Assembly (NCBI GenBank): GCA_026936325.1
Contig: JAPTHN010000101.1
Span: 920,001-984,000 of the forward strand
DNA length: 64,000 bases
Direction: 5' to 3'
Source: Platynereis dumerilii
Taxonomy: Eukaryota > Annelida > Polychaeta > Phyllodocida > Nereididae
A program made the position numbers and the translations under genes. Every line of letters starts with the position of its first letter. Positions within the stretch are counted from its first letter, which is position 1. Positions 21,665 through 33,400 of the stretch are shown here, piece by piece. The notes beneath the pieces are model-generated. The model made no database searches and was not told the origin of the DNA. It worked only from the letters and a program-made list of their open reading frames with translations.

Positions 21665-21994
21665 TACACTACTGACATTATATAAGGGAGCAAGGCAGCA
21701 ATCATAGTCCCTTCCAATTATGCACATGTAGGCCTATGTGTCAGATGTAAAAAGCAGGCCAGGGCAAGGTTTAAAATTAGGGTTACTCTTAGGGTTATGT
21801 TTATGGATAGGGTTAGGGTTTGAGTTTAGGTTGACCCTGTGATTTTTCATTAAATTTCTGCTACTGATCTCCTCTCATGTCAATTTTCTCTGATATTTGA
21901 TGCATGATATATTTTCACTGAATCAGCTATAGCTGTCAACAATAATGACAAATAAAAAAAACCTGATTGTTCCCTCAATTCATCTGAGCAGTGT
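21665..21994 (+). mobile_element. Telomere-motif MITE copy, near full length
   Basis: Starts TACACTACTGACATTATATA, then AAGGGAGCAAGGCAGCAATC, and ends TCTGAGCAGTGT. It includes GGATAGGGTTAGGGTTTGAG. A G-run of about 10 precedes it at 21604-21615. Confidence 0.7.
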
Positions 21995-22289
21995 TTTTCA
22001 AAGGTTACGGAAGTATTGTTCAATTTACTTGACAAATCTTGGTACGACATCCCTATTTGATCTTTCAGAGAAGTTTGAGAGATAAGTCAGCGAACAACTT
22101 TGTTGATATGGCCAATATCTGCTGTCAAAGCACTTTAAAAATTAATTCACTTATTTTGATTGGCAGATCAGCTAATTTTCCTAACATAGCATGCCAATCA
22201 GTAAGTTACACATTGACATTTCAAGTAATTGCTTTCACTCATGAACTTTTAATATTGAGATATTTGTTTATCACCCTGATTACCTTGAA

Positions 22290-22498
22290 TGTTAGGCCGC
22301 ACATATTTATTTTTTAGCTTCTCGGATCGACCGACCCAACAGATTTTTTACCTGGGCTATGGAAAAAAAATTGAGCTTACCCACAATTGTTATATAACTG
22401 TTATTATAAAAAAAAAAGATTAAATTTTCTTTTGTCCTACTAAAAGTTCCCCGAGAAGATCTCAGAAGCTAAAAATAAATTGTTGCTGGCCTAATTTA
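22290..22498. mobile_element. MITE of about 205 bp with TTAGGCC ends
   Basis: TTAGGCCGCACATATTTATT at the left and ATAAATTGTTGCTGGCCTAA at the right are inverted repeats; both carry AGCTTCT. A related left-end fragment is at about 27431-27530 (GGCCAGACATATCTTG). Confidence 0.55.
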
Positions 22499-22941
22499 CT
22501 TCCACTGTGGCTGACCAATGAACTGCTATCTTTTCTTCGGTCGTTCTGATGTTTGTTGTCTCTGGCCTTGACAAAGGCTTTTAACTCTAATGGGACATTG
22601 ATAACATTTCATTGCGCTGAATTGGCTTCTGAAAAGATCTGATATTGTGATATATGCTTAATTAAGTAAAATGCATACGTAATTTTAGCGGCATGCCTTA
22701 TCATCAAAGTTTATTGAAGTGTTGTTTTTAAACTTCTTGCGACTGATAGGCCTACATAGAAAATTTGTGAAATGCTGTTTGCTAGATCGCAGATCTAAAA
22801 TTTTAGCGTCACTGGTTTGACAGCATGACAAAATCTTCGGGCGGTTTTTTAAAAAACTAATATTGCTGACAACTCAAAAATTAAATAAACATTTTATATT
22901 AAGGATGTTTTGCATACATTTAGTATATCACATAATCATAC

Positions 22942-23300
22942 ATTACTCACAGTATTTAAGGGAGGAAGGCTGCGATCATAGTCAGTTCCAATTATGGCTG
23001 TTACAACTAAACATGAATGGTCTGTCAAAAATAATGAAAATGTTAGGATGTCTTTGGTAGAAATGTAATGACAGAACACAGGGTCAACACATCGGATGTG
23101 AAAACAGACCCAGGGTAAGGTTCAAAATTAGGGTTACAATTAGGGTTAGGTTTATGGATAGGGTTAGGATTTGACTTTAGGAATTTCTGCAACCAGATCT
23201 CCTTAAATGTCAATTTTCTCTGACGTTTGATGCATGATATCTTGCTGAAACAGCCATGACTAGCAACAATAAAGAAAAAAAAGTCTCGCTCCTCTTGATT
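22942..23300 (+). mobile_element. Telomere-motif MITE copy
   Basis: Starts near CACAGTATTTAAGGGAGGAAGG and contains ATTAGGGTTACAATTAGGG and ATAGGGTTAGGATTTG, then TTGATGCATGATATCTTGC. Confidence 0.65.
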
Positions 23301-24465
23301 ATTGCAATAATTACATTTTTAAAATCATGACAACCTCATTGTCATAAATGGCCTTGTTCTTGTCCACTGGGAGGCCTAGTTTATGGACACCAACAAGGCC
23401 AAGATTAAAACCACTTATCTGCCAATCACAAACTGTTTGTACGCTGTATAAGACATATTCAAATGAATCAATGCCTTCACAATACCTGCCATGGAGTATA
23501 AAAGACACATTGTACACTGCAACTGTATCTTCCAGATTAATCAGTAGAAGTTATCTTTCCAAATGGTGATATTTTATGTATGAGGAATCATTGATTCGTT
23601 CCATTGGAGTCAGTCTTATCTCACGGATGATTAGTCATTTAGTGAACAGATAAATTTGACTCATTTTAAAATCTCCATTTTAAGCTAATAGCCTTGTCTG
23701 ACAAAGATGTCATCAAGTGACAATCACAATTTGTACACAAAGCATAAAATGACATCTGCTTCTGATGTTTTATTACGTTATCTGGCATTTGTGCAGTTGA
23801 ACTAATTAACGACAGAGTGTTCTTAAGTACATTAACTATTTTTGCTGAAGTTTGGGCAGTGTTCCAGACCTGTATCAAAACGTAAAATCGAATTTTAAGC
23901 TCAACTTCTTGGACTTTACAAAATAAAGTAATATAGGCCGCAGTATTGCATGGTTCTGAGGCAGGGCTTTGGAGTCGGGCAGACAATCACAATGCACAAA
24001 CGTGACAATGTATTTTATTTGTAAATAACCTCAAACATCAAATGATGCTAAATAACTTTCAACGCATGTAGCTTTTGTGACAGACACTAAATTTTTCAAC
24101 ACGTGTAGCAGTTTTGGTGCAGTAGGACGGTCCCATCAATCTTTAAGGTTTGTTTATTGCTGCTGGGAGAAAATTAAAAATGACGCTATATAAATAGCTT
24201 TTCTCTTGTTAGCATTTCGCTTCCTTGACAGTTTAATTTGTTTTCGCATCATACCTTTTTTTTCCAATTTCAACCTAAGCTCTGTCTCTTTTTCATAACT
24301 ATAGTCAATCAATGTTGAATGTATTTTCACAGTATTTGACATCCCTTGGGTACAATTAGCCTGATTGTTCTTCCTTTCTTCGCCTTTTTTAATATGTTTT
24401 TTATTACTATTTTCACACACTTATTATCGCCGTCCAGGTTGGTAAACCTTGTACTATTCCTGCAG

Positions 24466-24486
24466 CCAATGATGATGATGATGATT

Positions 24487-24521
<35 letters not shown>

Positions 24522-24562
24522 GATGATGATGATGATGATGATGATCATGATGATGATGATGC
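24466..24562. repeat. (ATG)n microsatellite
   Basis: About 30 nearly perfect ATG triplets with a few changes. It produces poly-Met and poly-Ile open frames that are not genes. Confidence 0.95.
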
Positions 24563-24726
24563 CTTGGGGTATAGATCAGGTGCAAAGTTGTTGTTAGAGG
24601 TCTCTGCCAACTTTTGTAGAAATGTAAATTTTCAAATTGTCCTGTAAATGGAGCTGCTGTATACCAAGAACTCAGCTTTTAGTGTCTGTTTTGACATTCA
24701 TAAAAATGCCATCTTTATTTTTGGAG

Positions 24727-25290
24727 TAGGGGAGACCAGGGTAATTTGTGCCATTTTTTGCTTCAGGCTGAATTTCCGAAAAAAACAACAAAAAAACTGC
24801 AGCTTAATCATGTAATCGGAAAATCAGATATCAAATTATAATACGTTGGCCAGAATCGACCAAAGTCGACAATGCATTTGGAAGATCATGGTAGGCATTT
24901 GAAAACAGTAGGTCAAGTGGGAAACTTGCCCCGGTGCCAGGGTAAGTTGTGCCGCATGATGGGGTAAGTTGCTCCGCCTAATTTATTCCAAGATTATTTG
25001 TATCATGTTTTTAACTTATGGGTGACATGTTACATCAAACCAATCAAGCATTTATGAGCCATCTTATGCAAAATTTAAAAATGCTGCAAAAACTAGAATT
25101 ATTTATAGTTTAGAAGGTGGTATAACAGTTTTAACACATGTTCCTGTCGGTGTAAGTTATTTCACAACATGTTCAGGCATTGCATATAATGAAGTAAAAA
25201 AAAAGGATGATTAAAAAATTAAATCCTATGTCATACCATTGGCACAACTCACCCAAACAAACGGCACGGCTTACACCAAATCGATTTTCT
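24727..25290. mobile_element. Fragment of GGGGAGA-type inverted-repeat element
   Basis: TAGGGGAGACCAGGGTAA at the left resembles the ends of the element at 58431-59422. GGTAAGTTGTGCC-type motifs recur, and inverted versions (GGCACAACTCACCC, GGCACGGCTTACACC) lie near the right side. The exact right terminus was not found. Confidence 0.45.
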
Positions 25291-26893
25291 GGATAAATTG
25301 GTTTTGTACTGCTGCCGTATTTTACTCCTTGTGTATTCAAACGTACTATTTATATATTTGTATCATTGTATTCTGGCATTTTAATTGATTACTAGAATCA
25401 ACTCTCCAAACTGTCAATCTCCATTTGTGTGGTCTTTAAATGAAATTCTAGGATGCATGCATTAAAATTATCAATATTGTGAATAACTATATATACTTAC
25501 TAATCCATATGAAAAGGCAACCTTTTTGTGGGCCAAACCAATTCATACATAAAATATTGTAATTTGTATATAACCTTTATTGTTAAATCTGGAAATACTA
25601 ATTCAATGAGGCATCGTCCTTACAAGTAAGCCGAAACTGGTAAGTAGTGATTCATTTGACCATCTCATGGATTGAGAAGATAGAAGTTGTTGATTTTTCA
25701 ATAAGTGATCTCAAATCATCACCTTAATTGTTGTCCACAAACAAGGTTATGTTATTTCATCATATCAGGGTGAACCAGCAGACTTCCAATAGCAATGCTC
25801 CTCCTACTCCGAGTTCGGTATATTTTGAAGTTGGACGTGGAGGTTTTTAGACCTGTGGAGTCGGAGTCGGGTCAAACTTTGGATTTCAGGTGGAGTCGGA
25901 GCCGGAGTCGAAAATTAATGTGGTGACTCCTGACTCTTATAATTTATTTAAATAACTAACAAATAATCATTATAAAACAATGTGAACAGTATTACTTTTT
26001 GAAAAGACCATGGCAAAATTAATTTTTTTTTTGACTTTGCTCACCACATAAAATTACATGCAAATAATGCTGAATAGAGTAGACGGGAGTCGGAGTCGAA
26101 ATACAGGAGATCTAATGAGTCAGAATTGGAGTCGGAGTCGGAGTCGTTTTTTAGGATGGCAAAGGAGTCGGGAGTCGAAGTCGGGAGTCGGTTCACTTTC
26201 TGCCCGACTCCAAAGGCCTGCCTTAGAGCCAATTCTGTATAATACTTTATTTTGTAAGGTCCAAAACGTTTTCAATTTTGAGTTTTGATACACGTCTGAA
26301 ACACTTCCCAAACTTCAACAAAAATAGTTAATGTACTTAATGTACTGTGTCGTTAATTAGTTCAACTGTAAAAATGTCAGATAATGTAATAAAACACCAG
26401 AAGCAGATGCCATTTTATGCCACATGTACAAATTGTGATTGTCACTAGTTGATATCTTTGTCTGACAGGACCATTAGCTTAAAATGGAGATTCTAGAATG
26501 AATCATGTTTATCGGTTCACTGAATAACTAATCATCCGTGAGATAAGACTCATGCATAAAATATCATCATTTGGAAAGATAACTTTTGTTGGTGAATCTG
26601 GAACTTGCGGAAAAATGGAGAAAATAGAGACAAACCAACAATTACTTATATGTGACTACAGAGATAGAGGTTTTCTCATGCTGACCTTTTTGGCGTACAC
26701 AAACAAGGCCATATAATTTATGACATTTTTAAGAACTGCGTATTATTATAAAATTTTATATAGGCCAACATGTAACAAATAATTCTTCCCGTTTTATAGG
26801 TTACTCCTTAGCATCTACTGTAACGATGAAAAATCCCTATTGCTCCTTGCCTTATGTGTGTGAGCAGTGTGCTAGAGCAAGCACAGTGCCACA

Positions 26894-27383
26894 CACTCTT
26901 AACAAAATGGTTTTATATGGAACCTTTAAGGGTTCTATAAGCTGTTATAAGAAACTCTAAAAGCTTCATTATTCAACTTAAAAAAAACCACAACTTAGAT
27001 AATACAGCTGCACTGAACTCCCACAATGGAACCCCTTTCTCTCAAGTTGGGAGCATAGGGTACTATCATAGGGCCTTCCCACCGGGTGTTGAACCTTTTC
27101 AATTCAGTTGAACTCTTAAAAAAATTTAGAACCTTTTTTCGGCAGTGGGTTCTTTATATATAATGTGACTTCCAAGCATAGTGGTTAGCACATCGGCCTT
27201 GTGAGTATGGATGCGGGATCAAACCCTGCTCCGGTCATGTCCAGAGGTTATCACTATAATGATTGGTACGATTGCCGTTCAGTATGGTGAGCGCCGTGAG
27301 CAGATTTATCTGGAATGGGCGCTATATAGAATCATACTATGTATTACTATATCATACCATCAAGAACCTTTTATGTAAGAGTG
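26894..27383. mobile_element. CACTCTTAAC MITE, interrupted by a SINE
   Basis: Ends CACTCTTAAC and GTAAGAGTG are inverted repeats. It shares GGGAGCATAGGG and GGGCCTTCCCA with 52995-53311. The SINE at 27159-27357 sits near the right end. Confidence 0.7.
27159..27357 (+). mobile_element. Second tRNA-derived SINE family, inserted in a MITE
   Basis: TAGTGGTTAGCAC (A box) and GGGATCAAACCCT (B box) begin an element of about 190 bp ending GCGCTATATAGAATC. It interrupts the CACTCTTAAC element at 26894-27383; the full-length copy at 52995-53311 lacks it. A reverse fragment of the same family lies near 32745-32835. Confidence 0.7.
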
Positions 27384-28147
27384 TAGGATCTGTAGTATGT
27401 AAACTGATAATTTTTTGACTAATGCAATAAGGCCAGACATATCTTGTTTTTAGCTTCTCGAATCTTGTCGAAGCAATTTTTTCTGATGTCGGTCGGTGTG
27501 ACAAAAAAAAAAGGCTGTTACCTCATATTTTTATTGTGTCAATCAATCAAATAAAACTGCGGGCAAGCACTTTCTTTCGTTGGCAGAAAATCTGTCGTGT
27601 AAATAGGTTTAAGAGGGGAGTTGTAACCTTTTAGGCCCGTATATAGATGGGATTGTTTGTGTCAGAATGAAGTGTGCTCAAAGGAAGATGGTAGAGATCT
27701 TGCAGGTGCTGCCCTCTTATGTGTTGCACACAAAACAGCTTAAAACTAATTATCATAAATTAGGACATTTACAGTTAACCAATTTGGATGAAAACGTGGC
27801 AGTGGCACCCCATGAGTATAAGGAAGACTTGGGAAAATTTAGAAGGCCAGGCATTAAGTAGGAAGCGAGATAAATCCCGGACACTGTTATTTTAATATTA
27901 GTAAGAAGATAAGAAGAAGATGTCTGTTCCTTTCAGAACATAGATGGTCATTTGATTAATTTATTCGGTCTACACAGGGCCTTAACTGTCAGTAATTTCA
28001 CATGAAGTCATAGTCATATGTGATTTACTAAGAATTTAAGGCACCATCCATAGGCGTACGGCAAGCGGATTTTTTGGGAGGGCGAGCGACGTTTTTGCGC
28101 AAATTTCACAATCCAAATTCCATGGCAATTTATTATAAAATGCCTTG

Positions 28148-28335
28148 CACTCTAAAAAATGTCGGGACAAAATTGGTTTTTTAGATTCAAAATGGTTTTT
28201 TGAAAAACCAAATTTCAATGCAAAACCAAAATGGATTTTTAAAAAATCCATTTTGGTTTTTTGCATTGAAATTTGGTTTTTCAAAAAACAATTTTGAATC
28301 TAAAAATACAATTTTGTCTGGAATTTTTTAGAGTG
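28148..28335. mobile_element. 188-bp near-perfect palindrome (fold-back MITE)
   Basis: CACTCTAAAAAAT at the left pairs with ATTTTTTAGAGTG at the right, and almost every base between pairs across a centre at about 28242 (AATGGATTTTT / AAAAATCCATT). The transcript would be one long hairpin. Confidence 0.8.
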
Positions 28336-28493
28336 TGGCAACCATTGATTTTCAATAATGTTGGTCTGATCACATGCCCGAAATGTTAGCCTGCTTGCCC
28401 GAATTTCTAATGTTTTCCAAACATTTGGGGGGGCGATTGCCCCCCCCGCCCCCTGTCCGATACGCCTATGACACCATCACATGACCCACACAG

Positions 28494-29840
28494 TATTGAT
28501 ATTGATATTGATTTATTTAGGAAATTCCCAAAGACCAAAGATGGTCGCTTTTAGGGAACTACCTTCAAAATACAAAATTATTATACAGATAGAAATATTG
28601 TAAAATACAAGAATATATGGTATGCAGGAAATATTTGTGTAAGTTTTAAAATATACAGTATGATAAATATGTTAATCAAGAAATATATATTTAAAAAAAA
28701 TAAAATAAAATTTTGATATTTTGTTTTTTTTGGTTAATTAGAAAAAAATAATAAGACATGAGTACAGTGACTGGGAATTTGTAACATAGAGGACGAGAAA
28801 ATCAATCTTAAATTCAACAAGTAAGTTTTTTTTAAAAATCAAATTTGGAATTTGCCATTTCAAAGAGATGTAAAATAGTTTCTTATAGATGTGAGATGTA
28901 TGATAGTTTTTTTTAATGGCTATGTATTATGTATAATAGTTATATATATATATGTAAAAAAAATAAATACTATTAAAATTTACCTACAAATATAGCAATT
29001 AGTAATGGAGCATTCAGAAGAATAACTGTCTGTCCTTTTTTGTTTTATATATAATTTAAAACCAGCCTGACTATGGGTGAAAATCTTCTGTTTAAAATTG
29101 ATTGGCATACTGTTAAATATTTTGGGAAATCTGTATTTGATGCCATTTCTTGCAAATTCATGTCTCACAGCAGGTAAGCGCAGATCCCTTGCTTGTCTCG
29201 TGTTATGTTCGTGATATGGAAAAGTATGAATATTCAATAGATCTTTAAAGAAACTGGGAACCGAACCATTCAACAATTTATAGATGAATTTGTATTCATG
29301 CAGTGCACATATGTCATTAACTTTTAAGGTATTTAACATTTTAAATAAACCATTTGTGTGTGCATTATACTTGCTCTTTGTTATGACCCTGATTGCCTTT
29401 TTTTGAATTTTGAATAAGTTGTTGGACTGCCAGCCCCATATTGTACAACCATAATTTAAATGGGGTAAAATCAAGGCATTATATATATTGTATAGGGCAT
29501 CAGTTGGGAGAGTGCTTTTCAGTTTTGTCAAAATACCTATTGCTTTACTAATTTTCTGTGCTATAAATTTTATATGGGACTTCCATCTTAAGTTCTTATC
29601 TAAAATGAGGCCTAGGAAATTAAATTCTTCGGCAAAGTCAATTTTAACGTCGTCAATATAAATATTGTCTATTTATAGAATGAAACAGCATGGCCTTTGA
29701 TTTTTCAATATTTAGCGATAGTTTGTTAAGTTTCAACCAAGTACTTATTGATTTCAACTCATTGTTAATTTCTTTTTCAATGATAAAGAAGTTAGTGTTA
29801 TTAAAAGTTGAAATTAAAGTTGTGTCATCGGCATATCAGT
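28494..29840 (-). mobile_element. CR1/Jockey-type LINE, 5' truncated at YADD
   Basis: On the minus strand the element opens at YADDT (about 29836), continues through a decayed part with a stop near 29672, then an open frame from 29531 to 28980 (LNYGCTIWGWQSNN, KIQKKAIRVITKS). The 3' UTR ends with an (ATCAAT)n tail at about 28494-28515. The same 3' UTR is seen at 46590-46713. Confidence 0.8.
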
Positions 29841-30269
29841 AGAAGTACATACCTATTTAGCCATTTTGATTAAGATAATTAGTCAAAAATATTTTCAGTG
29901 CCTTTTTATTTCATTTTTCAGAAATATTTGCAAGCTTGTGTTTTCAAGCCTACAAATATTTAATCACTTCATAAAGGATAATGACTTTAATGCTGCTAAT
30001 TTTCCAGTAGATATGTTTGGATAATTGGGTTCTTGTCTGCAAACTACTAAATATAAAAGTACTGAAAAAGATAACCATGATCAGTGATCACTGTGATAAC
30101 TGATATTGACTAAAATGCCACTTTAACTGAGCAGCCGTCCAATCTTATAGGCACAGTGCATCGATGGGAAATCAGTTCCCTCTTTCACTCAATCGGCGTT
30201 CGCCTGATCAACGAGTACTCGATCTATACACATCCAAGATATGAAAAATATGAAAGAACTAGGTAGCGC

Positions 30270-30355
30270 TGGCATATATCATTAATTATGAACTGAATTG
30301 GTTTGCAGAACGTGATTCGGATTTGACTGATTGAAAAATTAGAAAAAAGGAGAGG
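30270..30355 (+). promoter_or_regulatory. Possible promoter and 5' UTR of gene 2
   Basis: GCATATATCA at about 30271-30280 is a TATA-like motif 75-85 bp before the ATG, with CCAAT at about 30139. If used, it would give a 5' UTR of about 45-55 nt. This is inference from motif and spacing only. Confidence 0.25.
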
Positions 30356-30404
30356 ATGGTGTACTTTACATTAATTTGGACATTACTTTATCTTGTTATC
30401 ACAG
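30356..30404 (+). CDS. Gene 2 exon 1: start codon and signal peptide
   Basis: The ATG follows GGAGAGG. The exon reads MVYFTLIWTLLYLVIT and ends ACAG|GTAAGA in phase 1, which fits the next exon. A 16-residue hydrophobic leader ending just before the first CTLD cysteine segment is what a secreted CTLD protein needs. No earlier exon is required. It is too short to stand out as an ORF. Confidence 0.7.
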
Positions 30405-33400
30405 GTAAGAAAATGAATTTTCTAACTTTTCCTTCTGGCATTGGGTTTGGTAATGCCTTTTTATGAAATAGATGATACATGGTGGAAAGAGGTCATGTCG
30501 CGGGTTTCATTTGCAATTAGCAACATTGTGTTAACATTGTGTTAACATTGTGTTCATCTTTACTGAATGAACATAATGTTGCTAGTATAGGTGGAGAGCT
30601 TGTCTGTTGGTCACTTAGAAATGTATGGCAGAAATTATATTGCCACAATGTAAAGTTGTGAACAACACATTGAGATATTTTTTCCGTTTCGTTTGAAGAT
30701 GTTACCACAACATTGCATGCTAATGAAATAGATAACAGCCATAACAAGTACCATTCTTATTTGTAACCATTACAATTACCATAATGTTCCTTCGCAAGAA
30801 AAAGAGACCGGAAATGCCACAACTATAGCTTGGTTTAACTGCCTCTCCTTTCCTGAGCCTCTCCTTAACAATTCTAGGTGGGCACCTCATCAGCGGCAAG
30901 TAGGTGCCTTAGGGATGTCCTCCTACACATGTAATGCCTTTGAAAAAAAATTTGTTTACTGTATAGTAAAGACCACATTGTATATACATCTCATGCATTT
31001 CATGTCAAATACAACTTCTTGAGTCTAATGTCATATCTTTGACGTTGCTTCACAATATTGTGCTAACGTCATTTCTACCATACAATTATTCATTATTTTT
31101 GCCCACGTGTTGACGTTGTGATACAATAAATGTGTACTTCGTGAAAAAGGCCCTGTCAGTTGGTTCGCTTTTGTTTTTTAAATTAGTTTAACCTGATGAA
31201 AATCCAAATCGATCCTAAGGGGGTACAAAATATCAGCATGAAACCTGAGGGGGCATCAGTTTTTTACGTCAATTTGTAAGAAAACTCTCACCCGTAAGTC
31301 ATAAATTCTGAACGGCTCCCTACTCGGCTACTCCTGTGGGTTTTGCGGCGAATTTGTCGATTAGCGCTGTGAGCACACAAAAGGAATAACCTTGCTAGTC
31401 CAGCTGTTCTAAAGGAAGCGTATTAATTTTTATGGTGAGTGCGCACATGGATAAATATGCATAACTACATACTGCTGACCAATTCTCTTTCTCTGTCATC
31501 AGTGTCATGTGTCTTCGATCTTTGCTCATTGATCACGTCTTCTTCTCAGTTGGTCTTACAGGGAAACCTTACGAGTCAGTGATCTGTTTGGTCAGATCAG
31601 ACGAGGTGGGCGAGACCTGGGTTTTTTTCATACAACCAACTTCCCCCAAAAAGCATGCAGTTTGGAGCTAGATTTTAAAAACATTTTTGAAATTTGGTTA
31701 AGCGTACCCCATAGGGCACAACTGTAAAAACTCCGGGAGTGACTTTAACTCCCACCCGTAAGTCATAAAATCTAAACAGCTCCTCCCCTATCAGCGTGCC
31801 TCAGCAGTCCAACGTCGGCCTGAAGCTTGGGCGATGCTACTGACATCGGACTGACGATGGGCCGACGTTGGACCGCCGAGGCATGCTGACAGGGAATTGC
31901 TCCTGTGGTTTTTGTGATGGATTTGTCACCTTGCAGTGTGAGGCTATGAGCACAAAAAAGGAAGAAACCATGCTTGTCCAGCTGTTTTCACACAAGTGTA
32001 TTAATTTTTATGTACGAGTGCACACAAGGATAAATATGCATACCTAATTAATGCACAATAAAAGAAGAAAAATATTTCTCGAATTATAATCATTGCACCA
32101 CCGCACTGCAGCCCTGATAAATTAAACATTTGCAATATGTGGAATTTGAGCATCAGTGTAAAGCTGATAATATCCGTCAATTGGTATTGATTAATTTTCT
32201 TTTGTTATATGTCATGAAATATAAATACATTTTGTTTCCTTGAGCTGTAAATTTCCTTTAATATGCAGATTATTACTTTTTCTGTCACCTCAATGACCGA
32301 ATTATAAATGAAGAGGGGTTTTGATACCTACATTATTTTCAGCAGATACTTGCTCTGTTATGTTTAACTGTATGGGGAACCGGGGCACACTTGGATGCCT
32401 GTCCCAGGTCATTCAGTCAACTTGGACACTTACATTTTGCCATATAAAGTGCGTCTCAATGTGCCCTGTGTTCAGTGTCCATATGAGCCCCGATATGACT
32501 TATACGCCAAAATGCTAGTTTCACCAGTGAGTGTGTTTATCAGGATAGCAATTCATAACTGTTTGTTACGATGTATCAAATTCATACAAGCATTGAGAAA
32601 GCTTCATTGTTCATTGTTTGTCCACAGAACGGTTTCCCCCATCTGAATTGGTCAATTTCCAAGATCTTTCTCCAAAGTATTTTTTTTCGTTCTTTTTAGA
32701 AATGATGAACTAGGCATGGCAAAGTAATAATATAATATAATATAGTATGATTTTATATAGCGGCTATTCCAGATAAATCTGCTCACCGGCACCATTCTGA
32801 ACGGCAATCATACCAATCATTATAGTGATAATAATATCTGGAATTATTTTTGATTGATTATTAAATGTAAATGAGTATGGCCTGTTTTTAGGAAAGAATG
32901 CTGGAAAATTGTAATATTTATTGTTACCCTGCTACGAAACATTGAATTAAAAAAGAATATTAAAACTGGATGGGGCGTCCTGCATTGCAATATATGTAAA
33001 TTAACTACAAGCTGTGATGTCATTTTAAACTGGGTCAGATTCCCCAGCTTCTAACCAATGCCAATCCGCCAAACTGAGCATCACAGTTTCAACTCAGTGT
33101 CAGAGCGAAAATTGGGTCTGGGGAAACCCATGCAAGTTTGACATCACAGCCTCTCAGCCAATGGGCTACCAGAACAAATATGCATAACATAAGCCATGTG
33201 TTTACAAACAAATTGTCAAAGCCTTCTGTTCATAAACTGAACCAAATAAAAAACGCAAAACTATTTCAAGGGCTTTATTTTTCTGTATATGATTCAGATT
33301 GGCTGGTATGTTTATGCATATGTATAACCAGGTGTCAAAGGACTCATTTCGAAAAAATAACTGAATTCTGACATTTTGTTGCACATCTACATCCATGTTT

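Larger units (their letters stand above)
23320..26735. mobile_element. Large inverted-repeat pair with GGAGTCG repeats inside
   Basis: 23320-23985 and 26195-26735 are diverged inverted copies: CAGTTGAACTAATTAACGAC on one arm, its complement GTCGTTAATTAGTTCAACTG on the other, plus CACGGATGATTAGT and ATGGCCTTGTT. The inner side of the right arm has many GGAGTCG units (25850-26200). No transposase recognised. Confidence 0.55.

Noticed and set aside
27667-27861. 64-codon frame with Lys/Leu-rich reading
   Set aside because: No domain, no splice sites and no neighbour suggesting a gene; length is within chance.
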